Source of the DNA: Serpula lacrymans var. lacrymans S7.9 | Taxonomy: Eukaryota > Basidiomycota > Agaricomycetes > Boletales > Serpulaceae | DNA: 64,000 nt | Direction: 5' to 3' | Assembly: GCF_000218685.1 (NCBI RefSeq) | Contig: NW_006763298.1 | Span: 240,164-304,163, forward strand | In this document: piece after piece, positions 47,999-58,744 of the stretch | Position numbering within the stretch: the first letter of the stretch is position 1 | How the letters are laid out: each line of letters begins with the position of its first letter | Program-made: the position numbers and the translations under genes | The notes under the pieces: generated by a model | The model's input: only the letters and a program-made list of their open reading frames with translations | The model's database searches: none | Told to the model about the DNA's origin: nothing

Positions 47999-48400
47999 AC
48001 CTGCTGATCAATCCTTGAAATTGTACAATAGTTCTTCTTTTTCTTATTGGTTAGTTTCATCCCCAGACCACTTTTCTATTGTTCCTCTTTTGGTCTGAGA
48101 GATAGACAGTTAGCTATAAAAATCCTACATATTCGTGTATAGTTCTTTAGCTTTCTATTACTTGAATTACCTGCTTTACTCCTTATCAGAAATTCTTGAG
48201 TTTACTCTCAGTCCTCTACTTGCTATAAACTCTAGCATCTGTCGACCTTAGAACTCATTGTACCTCTTACTCCCTGCAAGTGCAGTAGGAGACAGGTATT
48301 TTTTTGTTATAGTTTAGTGTTGCCTCACAGAGCCCTGGTGGCATAAAAGCTACACAGGAAATAGTTCTCATTTGAACAGGTAGAATACAACCTTGGAACC

Positions 48401-49446
48401 ATGACCACAGCACACAATACCTCTGTATGTCCAGTATTACAATACACAATTTTTGGACCTTTGAGTTTCATTCTCCACTTCAGCTTTCTTTCTTAGTTTT
48501 CACACAGTTGTACCATGCTGCACTTTCCTTTTGCACAGACTCACCTTTTTTGTGCAGCGCTGCCTTTCTTTATTTTTAGATACAAGTCTCATGCAGTGGA
48601 ACTGGTTACAAGGACTGCTCCTTATGACATCATCAGCCACTGCCTTTATCAACTGTACAGTACATATGTACAAATAGTCTGTAGATGTATATAAACCCTA
48701 ATAGATCAAGGAAACTCCTCAGTGCGTCCTCCTGTTATTTACCTATAACAAACTTGTTCATAACACTAAGGGGTTTACCCACTCTTATTCTCTCTCTCTC
48801 CTTGCTTGTTGCTGTGTGTGCTAGAGTATAAAAACTTTGGTTGTAACATCCAGTTCTCACTGGACTCAACAATTTCCAGATATAGAACCTTTGGATCATC
48901 TCCAAGCTATGTCGGGAAAAGGTTCTCCAAGTTGTTACTGGAGAGGAGCTCAAACCCTCACCAGGAAAGCCCACCTCCTTGGAGGACCCTGAAATCACCT
49001 GGATACTTGAGCATGAAAAGGCACATGGAATCATCCAGGACCACATCTCCAATGCCCTCCTAATGAGGACTGGAGACCTCACCAGCTCCAAGGAGTTACT
49101 TGACAAACTTGTTTCACTCTATTAGATATCCAATATTGCCTATGCCTTCTATTCATTCCAGCAACTTACCAAATTGTCCTAGGATGGAACATCACTTATC
49201 TAGGACCACATTGCAAAAATCCAGACTATTGATTCACATCTCCCCGGAATAAAACTAGGAGTTGATACCAAACTTATAGACTTTGTTCTTCTCCAATCTC
49301 TCTCATGCACTCCTAAATGGCAAGTATTTCAATTATTGGTAATCAACACAATTGAAGAAGATAAACTTATCTTTGATGCAGTTGAGATCTGGACCACTGC
49401 AGAAGTTGCACAACAGTCAGGAAACACTCCTAGAGGTTCAGAATGA
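48401..49446 (+). pseudogene. Copia-type gag remnant
   Basis: Starts with ATG 48401 (MTTAHNTSVC) and continues, across the solo LTR 48435-48848, as a copia gag: VVTGEEL, AHGIIQDHISNALLMRTG and SKELLDKLVSLY are typical of the UBN2/gag family. Several in-frame TAG codons stand where tryptophan or glutamine would be expected, and the frame is lost by 49446. Not functional. Confidence 0.75.
48435..48848 (+). mobile_element. Diverged family-A solo LTR in copia gag
   Basis: 414 bp, clearly related to the chromovirus LTR but with many substitutions (start TATTACAATAC, end GGTTGTAACA). Flanked by TCCAG (48430-48434, 48849-48853). The gag frame resumes directly after it. Confidence 0.9.
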
Positions 49447-49499
49447 ACACTTAAGTCTGAGGAGAAGTGGTGTGTTTTTGTTGAAATTGCTCGAATGAA

Positions 49500-50137
49500 C
49501 CGCAAAAAAAATCAATTGATGTTTGTATGGGCAAATACAAACAGATCAACAATCATGAGCAAATAAGCAGACAGTATGATTTGACGCCAAGAATAGGTGA
49601 TGGCAAATGTGTTGCCCTCCCTAGGCAGAACGGGAGAAGAAAAGAATGAGGGACCTGTATTTTGACGGTTAGTGAGCTGCATAGGGTGGGTGGGTTGACT
49701 GCCACCTGACAGCGCAATAGAAAGGTCTGTTAAGGTTCTGAAGGGAAAAAAATTGTCAATAGGGCAATTCAAATTTATAATGATAGAGTCTTTCATACAA
49801 GGTTTTTCCAATAGTAAAGTAATGCCAAACTTGTAATTGATCAAAAGATTGATGCCATCAATTGTTTTCATAATTGCATTAAGAAAGATGATTTCTGGGG
49901 GTAAAGCTCTCTCTCTTGCCTGAAGCCCTTCTTTGTACCATTTGTTTGGAGTTAAAACAAGTGCTACCAATTCCACAAAGGAATTCCAGTAAACCAGAGT
50001 AGTCATGGAGTTGACTAGGGTAGGGAATGTAGCAAAAATTACAAGTCCAAAGAGATAAATCCAGAAGGATATCCCATTGGATATGGGAACTTCTGGTTGT
50101 GATTGTACTACCCAGATGTTTAGCCCTGGAAGGTTTG
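49500..50137 (-). other. Unclassified retroelement-like fragment
   Basis: Minus-strand frame with LVALVLTPNKWYKEGL and similar text, probably a decayed retroelement piece, but no diagnostic motif is visible. Ends where a reverse solo LTR begins. Confidence 0.3.
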
Positions 50138-50469
50138 TGTAACAACCAAGAGTTAGTTACTTTGGCGCACAACTCAGACATGCCAAAGTGAAGTAAGTGG
50201 GAGTGGTTACCCTTTAGACAGGTTGTTTGTACATGTGTACTATACAGTTAATGGGAGCAGTGGCTGATGATGTCATAGGGCACAGCCTGTGTGATCAGCT
50301 CCACTGTGTGAAAGACTTTGTAACTAAGAATAAAGAAAAGCAGCACAGCGCGTAAAAGTGGAGTTTGAACAAAATGGAAAGTGCCACATGGCACAGTGTG
50401 TGAAAACTACATGAGAAAGTTAAAGAGGAGAATGAAAATCAAAGGTCCGAATATTTGTGTATTGTGACA
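50138..50469 (-). mobile_element. Family-A solo LTR (reverse), internally deleted
   Basis: 332 bp, reverse orientation, starts TGTAACAACCAAGAG and ends ATTGTGACA; lacks about 65 bp of the middle seen in other copies. Flanks GTTTG and GTTTT are an imperfect target duplication. Confidence 0.85.
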
Positions 50470-51440
50470 GTTTTTTTAGCCTCATGTTCTATAACAAATG
50501 CTTGGGACAACGGTCTGCAAAAAGGAGTTTGTGTGGACTTTGAACAAAGGAATTTTTGATGACATTGTATGACAAGTTTGATAGATAGAACAAAAATTAT
50601 CAAGTGGATAAGAATAATCTTGGGGAAACTCCTTGGACTTTTGGGTTTTTGTTTATATTACAAAGGAGCGTTGAGGAGGCACTTCAATTTTAGTGAGAAA
50701 AAGCCCTTGGTTCTTTCATGTAATGATTACATATGGTAAAAAAATGCAATGTCATAAGGTTACATGATTTCAGAATTCCTATTGTGCATGAGGTGAGTTT
50801 TTGGAGAAATAAAAAGGTGTATCAATGGGAAGGGTGGGTGGGTGGAAAAAATGTACTCAATGTACAGAAATCAAGTGAGTGCAGATGTATAATAATCTGT
50901 AGTTGTCAAGTCAGAAAAAGAAAAAGTGCTAGCTGCATTTCTTGCTAGCACCAAAGACTTACCTCTATTGTGACACAATAGATGATCAAACTTCCACAAG
51001 TCAAATCACACAACACCTCAGAGTGTCAAGCACTTCAGTCAGCTGGGAAAGGTTAAAGGAAAGGAAAAATGCAAGGATAAAGGAACATAGGAGGAGCAAT
51101 TATCTGGATCTGACTCCAAGGAGGAATAGAGTCATATTGCATTGGAACATGTACATATTCCCAAGCCCCTTGCTAAACACATTCAAGCTTACTGTTACAA
51201 TAGACACCCCAGTACCTACTTTACATTTTACATTTTCTGTACTTTTACTTTTCATTTTTTAAGTCATGTGACCATTTACTTTACTTTACTTTTTGGACTT
51301 TTCATAGTTACATGACTGATCACGTGACATATCATATGGCCAGTGTCGAGACTCAACATGTGAATGGTCACATGATAGACATTGGACTCAATTGTATAGT
51401 ACCTCATGTATTGTAGTACATGTTGTGCTCCAGTGCCCCA
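50470..51440. other. AT-rich repeat debris
   Basis: No gene or clear element boundary. Probably decayed transposon sequence between better preserved fragments. Confidence 0.4.
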
Positions 51441-51459
51441 AGGTTGTATCTTGTTGGTG

Positions 51460-51893
51460 TTGCCACACTTACCTTGTGTTGGAACCCAATAAAACCAAAA
51501 CAACAATCATCATTGACTCTGGAGCCTCCATAAATGCCATTGGAATTGGAACTGTAATCCTACAAGTGACTGTTGGCAAGAAGGACTACAATATTGCACT
51601 GTCAAATGTCTTACTTGTGCCAAACTTCACTTTGGCACTTGTTTATGCCCACAAATTGTCTAAAATGAGGTTATCAACACTTTTTCCAGCAGGGTCCAAT
51701 GCTTGTGAAGTTTGGAAAAAGAAGGAACTCATCCTCACTGCCGCACACAAGCAAGGACTGTATCACATCCAAGAAAAACTGTCAGAACCGTGGCCTTTTC
51801 AGAGTAACAGAACTGCAGAGTACAGGGGCGGAGTAACAGAGTATGGGGGCAGAGTAACAGAGTACGGAGAACGAGATGGGGAATCGGCTTAGC
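51460..51893 (+). pseudogene. Copia-type protease fragment
   Basis: Contains TTIIIDSGASINAIG, the aspartic protease motif of copia polyproteins, followed by NIALSNVLLVPNFTLALV and LTAAHKQGLYHI. The reading is lost by 51893. No intact neighbouring integrase is seen. Confidence 0.7.
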
Positions 51894-51939
51894 TCATGCG
51901 CTAGACTCTTCCACAGACCTTGGTTCATGGATATCACAA

Positions 51940-52778
51940 AAGCTAAACTTGAATCCATATTTCCAATGTGGGTCCTTGGAGAAGCAAAATATTTGATATG
52001 TTCATTTCAACAAAACAATCTCCCTATTGCAATGCCAATACATTGACAGAGTCCTGGTGTTACAATAACACAATTTTCGGACCTTTCCTTCTTTTTCATT
52101 CTCCGCTTTAACCTTGTACACTTTAGCTTTCACACATGGTGCCACGCGGCACTTCCCCTTTTGTTCAAACTCCTCTTTCTCGTACCGCGTTGCCTTCTTC
52201 TTATTTTAGATACAACTCTCTCACACAGTGGAGCTGGTCATGCGGGCTAGGCCCCATGACATCATCAGCCACTAACTTTATCAAATGTACAGTACATAAG
52301 TACAAACACTCTGTATTAGTATATATACCCCAATAGATCCAGGAGACTCCTCAGCGAGTCCTCCTGTTGTATACCAACAAACTCTCTGCAGCTTAAGGGG
52401 TAACCACTCCCTCATCACTACCTTTATAGTGTGTTCTTGTGTGCACCAGAGTAACTAACTCTTGGTTGTTACACCTGGAGTATACCAGAATAAAGAATTG
52501 CGAACCAGTATGGACACCAATGGCCCATGGATCAAAATTTCTCACAAATGCTCCAGGGGAAGATATTGTGCAACACAAGGTGCATATTGAAGGGCTTCAA
52601 GTGTTATATCTCTCGATTTTAGACTCCCTCATGCATGCCATGCTTGGAACCCGCCCAGATATTGCTTATGTTGTTGGAATGCTAAGCACACACAGCTCAG
52701 CTCCAAGGAGCCATCACTGGGAAGCTGCCAAACATTTTCTCCAATATATGGAAGCAACCAGTGACAAGGAACTGCGTA
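51940..52778 (+). pseudogene. Copia-type RT/RNase H fragment
   Basis: Reads through the solo LTR 52058-52473 as copia reverse-transcriptase tail and RNase H: QYIDRVLEYTRIKNCEPVWT, then MLGTRPDIAYVVGMLSTHSS and HHWEAAKHFLQYMEATSDKE. Ends exactly at the TA where the Tc1-type element begins. Confidence 0.75.
52058..52473 (+). mobile_element. Family-A solo LTR in copia RT
   Basis: 416 bp, starts TGTTACAATAACAC and ends TTGGTTGTTACA, flanked by CCTGG (52053-52057, 52474-52478). Copia reading continues on both sides. Confidence 0.93.
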
Positions 52779-52993
52779 GTGACTCCAAAAACCATTGCAA
52801 TGTTTGGCCTAAACAGTGTGCAAAGTGCATTGCCAACAGGTGTGGGCATTTTTCTGAGCTTTGGTGAGGTTGACAAAAATACTTGGTCTTGGCTATAAAA
52901 TTGTTCCTGGGCCATGTGATTTGGCCTAGCGGCTGTGAAGATATATCCATTTCAAGTTAGCAATACCATTGCAATAGTTTTTTTCATTTTTGA
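52779..52993 (+). repeat. Left terminal inverted repeat
   Basis: Reverse complement of 54485-54699 with scattered substitutions and small indels; includes the shared TGTGAAGATAT and CAAAGTGC/GCGC blocks. Confidence 0.85.
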
Positions 52994-53094
52994 GTTGGAA
53001 GCAGAGATTACAATGGTACCATAGAATATTTGGCTTTGTTTGATCTCACAAACAAAAATCCACATATAAACATTGTGTCTGAGTTTAAAAAGGT

Positions 53095-54450
53095 TTGCAA
53101 GCTTCTTTATTCTCAACCACCATTATCATAAAATCTCCCTCTCCTGCTCAAAAGAACCAGATTCTTAACCTCCTTGATGCAGGTCAAACTGCTCAGTCCA
53201 TTGCCTCTACCACTGGTGTACATGTCTCTACCATCTCTATATTTTGCTCCAAAGAGCATTTTGAGCTGCAAAATTCTGTTAAAGGTCATCCATCCAAGCT
53301 TTCTCCTGCCAATGTTTGCCATGTCATGCATCCCATCTCCACTTGCAAAGCAGAAAATGCTGTCTAGATCACCAAAGCCCCTACCAACATCATCAACCAG
53401 CCCCTCTCCCCAAACACTATCCACCAGCACTTGAAAAAGACTGGCATGAAGGTTGTGGTTAACTGGAAACACCCTCTTCTCTCTATCAAGCATTGTAAGG
53501 CTAAGTTAGACTTTGCTCATGCTCACAAGGACTGGACTGTGAAGGATTGGAAGAAGGTTGTATGGTCTGATGAGACCAAAATCAATTGCCTGGGGCCAGA
53601 TAGATGCAAGTGGGTGTGGAAAAAGCCAGGTGAGGGGCTCAGTGATAGACTAGTACAGGGAACTGTTACAACCAATGTTTTTATACCCTGGCGCACAACT
53701 CAGACAAAGCTTTAGAGGAAATGAGCGGGAGTGGTTACCCTTTGGATAGGACTAAGTTTGTTGTAGGTAAACAACATGAGGACTCACTGAGGAGTCTCCT
53801 GAATCTATTGTGGTATATATACTACTACAGGCTTGTTTGTACATGTGTACTATACAGTTGATGGAGGCAGTGGCTGATGATATCATGGGGCACAGCCCAT
53901 GTGACCAGCTCCACTATGTGAGATACTTGTAGCTAAAAATAAGAAAAGGCAGTGCAGCGTGAGAAGGCGGAGTTTGAACAAAATGGAAAGTGCTGCATGG
54001 CACAGGGTGTGAAAACTGTAGAAGAAAGTTATAGAGGAGAATGGAATTTAAAGGTCCAAAAAATTGTGTATTGTAACAGGAACTGTTAAGTTTGGAGGAG
54101 GTTCCATAATGATTTGGGGCTGTATGACAGAGTTGGGTATGTTGCTAAAATTGATGGTAGGATGGATGGGGACTTTTACCTTCAGATTCTGAGGGATGAG
54201 CTGCTGAACACCCTGCAGTATTATGATCTCAATTTTTTTGACATCATCTTTCAGTAAGACAATAACCCCAAGCATACCTGCAAAAAGTTCAAGATGAGCA
54301 GGGGTTTGGAACTATGGTGTTGCCTACACAGTCTTCTGACATTAATCCTATTGAACATAGGTAGGGTCGTCTCAAGGGGAGGCTTGCAGAGTATGAACAT
54401 TGCCTAGGAGGATTCAGGCAGTGCTCAAGGCAAAAGGAGGCTATACCAAG
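53095..54450 (+). pseudogene. Tc1-type transposase, broken
   Basis: N-terminal helix-turn-helix (LLDAGQTAQSIASTTGVHVS), then the DDE domain: VVWSDETKINCLGPDRCKWV with the first aspartate, GTVKFGGGSIMIWGCM after the inserted LTR, a second aspartate near DNNPKHTCKKF and a DINPIEH segment with the glutamate. A TAG at 53365-53367, other stops and the solo LTR 53664-54078 inactivate it. In an intact form it would cut and paste the element. Confidence 0.85.
53664..54078 (-). mobile_element. Family-A solo LTR in the transposase
   Basis: 415 bp in reverse orientation, flanked by GGAAC (53659-53663, 54079-54083). The transposase frame resumes after it. Confidence 0.93.
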
Positions 54451-54484
54451 TATTGATATTCCCTAGATATCTCCCTTAATACCA

Positions 54485-54699
54485 AAAGTGAAAAAACTGT
54501 TGCAATGGTTTTGCTATTTTGAAATGGACATATCTTCACAGCTGCTAGGGAAAATCACATGACCCAGGAGCCATTTTGTAGCCAAGACCAAGTACTTGTG
54601 TCAACCCCACCAAAACTGAGAAAACTTACTATGCCTATTGGCAGTGTGCAAAGCGCACTGCATTTAGGCCAAACATTGCAATGGTTTTTGGAGTCACTG
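54485..54699 (-). repeat. Right terminal inverted repeat
   Basis: Partner of 52779-52993. Divergence between the arms shows the element is old. Confidence 0.85.
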
Positions 54700-54829
54700 T
54701 ATTGTAAAATAAATACCTGAGCAATGCATGAGGAAGGACTCAGCAAGTCCTCTCCTAGTGTCTAACAACATTAGTGAAGACAACCTCCCTCCTTTGATAG
54801 GTTGTACCATTATTCCTTTGAGTTGTAGC

Positions 54830-55800
54830 TTTTGAGGTTGTGCTCCAGTGCCCCAAAATTGTATCTTGTTGATGTTGTCACAAATATATTGTGGTCTTTG
54901 CGTCTCTGTACACGGTACTGTCTGTGGATTTTGCGATGGTGGAACATGTTTTTGATTCTGTTGATAACGCAGTCTATACTGTTAATACTGAGGCTGTGGC
55001 ATTCTCTGCTGTGGTAGTCTGCCTCTCCTTCTTTCAAGATTAAGTTCTTTGTTCTGTTGCTCCCATTTCCTGGCTGCTGCCTTCTATTCTAAATATGTAG
55101 TGTAACAACCAAGAGTTAGTTACTCTGGCGCACACAGAAACACATTATAGAGAAAATGAAGAGGGAGTGGTTACTCCTTAAGATGCAGTGAGTTAGTTGG
55201 TATACAACAGGAGGACTCGCTGAGGAGTCTCCTGGATCTATTGGGGTTTATATACTACTACAGGGTTGTTTGTACATGTGTACTATACAGTTGATAGAGA
55301 CAGTGGCTGATGATGTCATGGGGCCTAGCCCGCATGGCCAGCTCCACTGTGTGGGAGAGTTGTGTCCAAAATAAGAGGAAGGCAACGCGGCGCGAGAAAG
55401 GGGAAGTGCCGCGTGGCACCATGTGTGAAAGCTAAAGTATAAAGTTAAAGCGGAGAATAAAAGTAAAGGGAAGGTCCAAAAATTGTGTTATCGTAACATG
55501 TAGTAGAGAGGTTTTCTTGTTGCAAAACGCAATCACAGAGGAATTGAGAGAGATTTTGGCGAAGAATACTAGGAACAAATAGATAGCTTTCTTCTGCATC
55601 AGGTAGCAATCCTGCTTCCATAAGTTTTAATTTAAGTCCTCTGAAGTATGCATCAACCATTATATCTCTTTGCTCATAGTTATGAAGCACAATTTCTGCT
55701 TTTAACTTGAGGTGGGGGTCAAGAAATTTGCTATCTAGCTCCTTGATAAATTCCAAGATACTTCCCCACTTCCGTGGTGCAAACAAATCTCCTAGCACTG
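54830..55800 (-). pseudogene. LTR-retrotransposon gag remnant
   Basis: Minus-strand reading around the solo LTR 55101-55499. Right of the LTR: LFAPRKWGSILEFIKELDSK, HLKLKAEIVLHNYEQRD and MEAGLLPDAEESY, typical of Ty3-type gag; left of it: a charged, arginine/glutamine-rich tail with stops. Not functional. Confidence 0.7.
55101..55499 (-). mobile_element. Family-A solo LTR in a gag remnant
   Basis: 399 bp, very close to the chromovirus LTRs, in reverse orientation, flanked by TGTAG (55096-55100, 55500-55504). Confidence 0.95.
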
Positions 55801-56754
55801 CAGTTTATTTGTTGAAGTTTGCTTTCCAACTTGTTAGCTTTGTTGGATGAGATGTAGGATAATGCAAAGAGGATTTTAGAGGAATCAGTTTCAAAACTTT
55901 TGGGATAAGCGGAAAAGTAATCAGCTAATGTGTTCTTCTGGTTAACGTAGGTTTCCTTTTTGCCAATAAATTCAAATGGAGGGGAGGCAAGGACAGCTTT
56001 GCTGCCATGATTTGGTTTGTTGAATATTCTTGTTGCTAGGTTGGGTTCAAGGTCTAAAGACTCTTGATCAAATCAATTGTTGAATGTGGGTTTTTTGGGT
56101 GATGGATTCTGAGGTGGAGGGGGAAAGTCTTCTGGTCCTGCAAATTGATATAGATTGTTTGGTTCTAGAGCTTCTGCAGCGGCTTCTAGAGATTGTGGGG
56201 GAGGTGTTTTGGGAGTGACAAGGGGGTAAGGCTCTTGGTAAGGCTTCAGTTTGAAAGAGTTAGAAATGCAAGTTTATTTAATCAAAGCCAGGATTATTAA
56301 AAAAAATTGTCCATTAATCCTCCTTCCACTTGATGTCCCCAATATTTAAAACGGTTAGAAAGCCTGCTCTCATCCTCATCTGCTAAAAACTCTTTGCTTT
56401 CCAAGTCTATCTCTATTTTTGCATGTCATATCCATGCCAGAAGGCAGAACTCCAGAATCTCCAAAGAGGACATTTCTCAGGTCTGAACCCCCTGAATCTT
56501 TGGTACTCTTGGGATTACACTCCTCTTGTCCTGCTGGTTGGTATAACCCTGTACCCATGATACTCTGGGCATCTACTCTGATACTCCTACACCAGACTTG
56601 TAGTCTGCTATACATTTTCCTATGCACATTTTTATACTCCTCATAGATTCTTCAGTTTAGACCTTATGGTACACTCCTCCCACATACAATTTCCCTTCAC
56701 TAGATAATTGTCTGCATGGATTTCTGTACCTATATTACAAGTTACTCCTTACGA
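55801..56754. other. Decayed repeat sequence
   Basis: Continuation of the gag-like remnant (minus strand, to about 56340) and then sequence without recognisable coding. Confidence 0.4.
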
Positions 56755-57780
56755 GCTCCCACTCCTCCGACAGTATATACATGTAAAACCCAGAAACGTG
56801 TGGGTGTGGGTTTTGAGGAGGAGGGATAGTGGGAAGATAGAATGATAGGGGCTTTGTGACAAGTATAGACAAGCACTACCTTGCTAATTGTAGCACAAGG
56901 TAGATTTGAGAAAGACAAGGTGACAAGGTGATGAAGTTCCCAGTGATAGCAGGCTCCTGACGCACAGACTGTAGTGCTCAGAAGGACTCTAATCAAAAGG
57001 GGTAACAATGACTTCAGAAATGGAGAGTAACAATAACAGCAATTGACAGTAGTAGCAGTGGAAAGTGCTGTGACCACACTGGATCACAAGTAACAGTGAG
57101 TAGTGAACTTGAGATAAGAGACAGAGAAGAAGTCTGGATTGGAAGTCTGGATTGGATTTTTTTTTTACAAGGTAGGATACAGGGGTTTATATAGTAAAAG
57201 AAAAGAAAGGCAATGATTTAATAGTAGATGATGGAAGATTGATGTCATGAAGATGGAGCTGTTGCCCAATTGGACCGGCTGCTGGGGCTTTGCTGAAATC
57301 CAAAATGGCACATGGTGGTTGATGGATTGGCGATGGGAGCAGATAAAAAGCAGTGACATCAGGTGTGGAGGAGGGGCAAGGAAGAAAAGTAGAAAGAGCA
57401 AAGAGGTGACAAAAAGTTGATGGGGATCCAGAAATGGCTATCTGTTGAGAATAGAAAAGAGAGTAAAGGGCCCACAGTGGGGCTAAGTAAGAGAAGAAGG
57501 GTAAGGGGGAACAATGGAAGCAAGAGTGCAATGTGTAGCCAGTGGCAATGCAAAAATTTGCCAAAATGCCAAAATGCAGAAAGTACTGAATGGAAAGCAA
57601 AGGTGAGCCCAACTTGATTGCCTAATAGAGATGGTGCTGATCAGCCACAAGTTTGAAAAAGGCAATATTAATTACTATTCCACATGGCACTGTGCCTGTG
57701 TGGTGCAAAGGCAAGTCTTTTGAATATTTGCTTCATTATTAACACTTGTCCATGCTACCAATCAACTTTGGTGCATGATA
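56755..57780 (-). mobile_element. Family-C LTR-like element, reverse and internally deleted
   Basis: Reverse relative of 45241-47055. Its outer right end matches the family start (TATCATGCACC in reverse complement). It lacks roughly 700 bp corresponding to 45815-46495 and its far left end has diverged, so that boundary is approximate. Confidence 0.75.
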
Positions 57781-58744
57781 ACACTGAACACAATCCAGCG
57801 CATAATCTGTCAGAGATCCCCAGACTTTAGTTCAACACACTGCCCTTGATTCTACAAAGTGTAAAATCAACCTGAGTGATCTGTAAGGTACCCTCCCGCC
57901 CTACAGCTCACCTCAATATAATTTTCTCTTTCAAGGCATGTTTTGATCCCAAAGAACCTTTAGTTCTCAACCAACATTGCCTACAATCAAACACACAGAT
58001 CAGATCAAGATCAATATTAATTATCAAGGGAACAGAGCATTGATAGACATAGAATTGTTCTCCAACAGTGATTGGGTATACATGGACTAAAGAAGGCTAG
58101 TCTCCAATAGCAGACCTAATACATGTATATAGTTGATATAGTACCTTGTATAAGGTCTGCTCCACAATAAGGGTGGAATGCAGGGAGCCTCCCTTTGGTG
58201 TCTGTAACTGTCATTTTGATGGCTATTTTACCTGTTAATTCCCCATATGGTGTTCAGAAGATTGAAATAAATTAATATAATAGCAACTAGAATGATAAGA
58301 TGCAAATAATCATCTATTCAGTTTTATCCAGCCAACCCTCAAGATACAAATATGTTGACCAAAGCCTCTAAGAACACCCAGCATACCACCTCAATCAGTG
58401 AGTAGCATCCTGGACTTCCGTAGGTACAACTATCAACTGGGATATTCCTGCTAACATTCTAGCCTAGCTCTCAACCTGTGATTTTGGAGGACCGGTGGAC
58501 AACTATGGGACACTGATTTAAACTTGGCATTTGAGAGTGAGCCTGGTCAAATCCATAGCTGGACGGTCTACCAGATTATGACAGAAGATAGATTTATTTA
58601 TTTGCTGGGTGATGAATTCTATATGGTGCTAAGTCTTACTATGGGGTTAACAGTGAAGCAATGTCCTGCCGAGTGATGCCGCCAACACGGATTTGACCGA
58701 AGGGGGCCTCCCTGCTACGAGGCCTTACTGTGGATAAGACTAAA
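57781..58744. other. Intergenic region with an oxygenase-flank repeat
   Basis: 58097-58140 matches 17896-17945 near oxygenase copy 1. Otherwise no gene recognised. Confidence 0.45.

Larger units (their letters stand above)
38952..48329 (-). mobile_element. Family-B solo LTR (reverse), split by the chromovirus
   Basis: 38952-39311 and 48004-48329 are the two halves of one reverse-oriented copy of the element at 43859-44558. The outer ends are TGTAAGGACC and CTCACA in plus orientation (TG...CA LTR ends). A 5 bp duplication GAGCC flanks it at 38947-38951 and 48330-48334. The join between halves is filled by the family-A element with its own target duplication. Confidence 0.85.
52779..54699 (+). 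mobile_element. Tc1/mariner-type DNA transposon with long inverted repeats
   Basis: Terminal inverted repeats of about 215 bp (52779-52993 and 54485-54699) begin (CA)GTGACTCCAAAAACC and are flanked by TA on both sides (52777-52778, 54700-54701). The interior holds a broken Tc1-type transposase and a reverse family-A solo LTR. It sits in the copia RNase H fragment. Confidence 0.88.
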
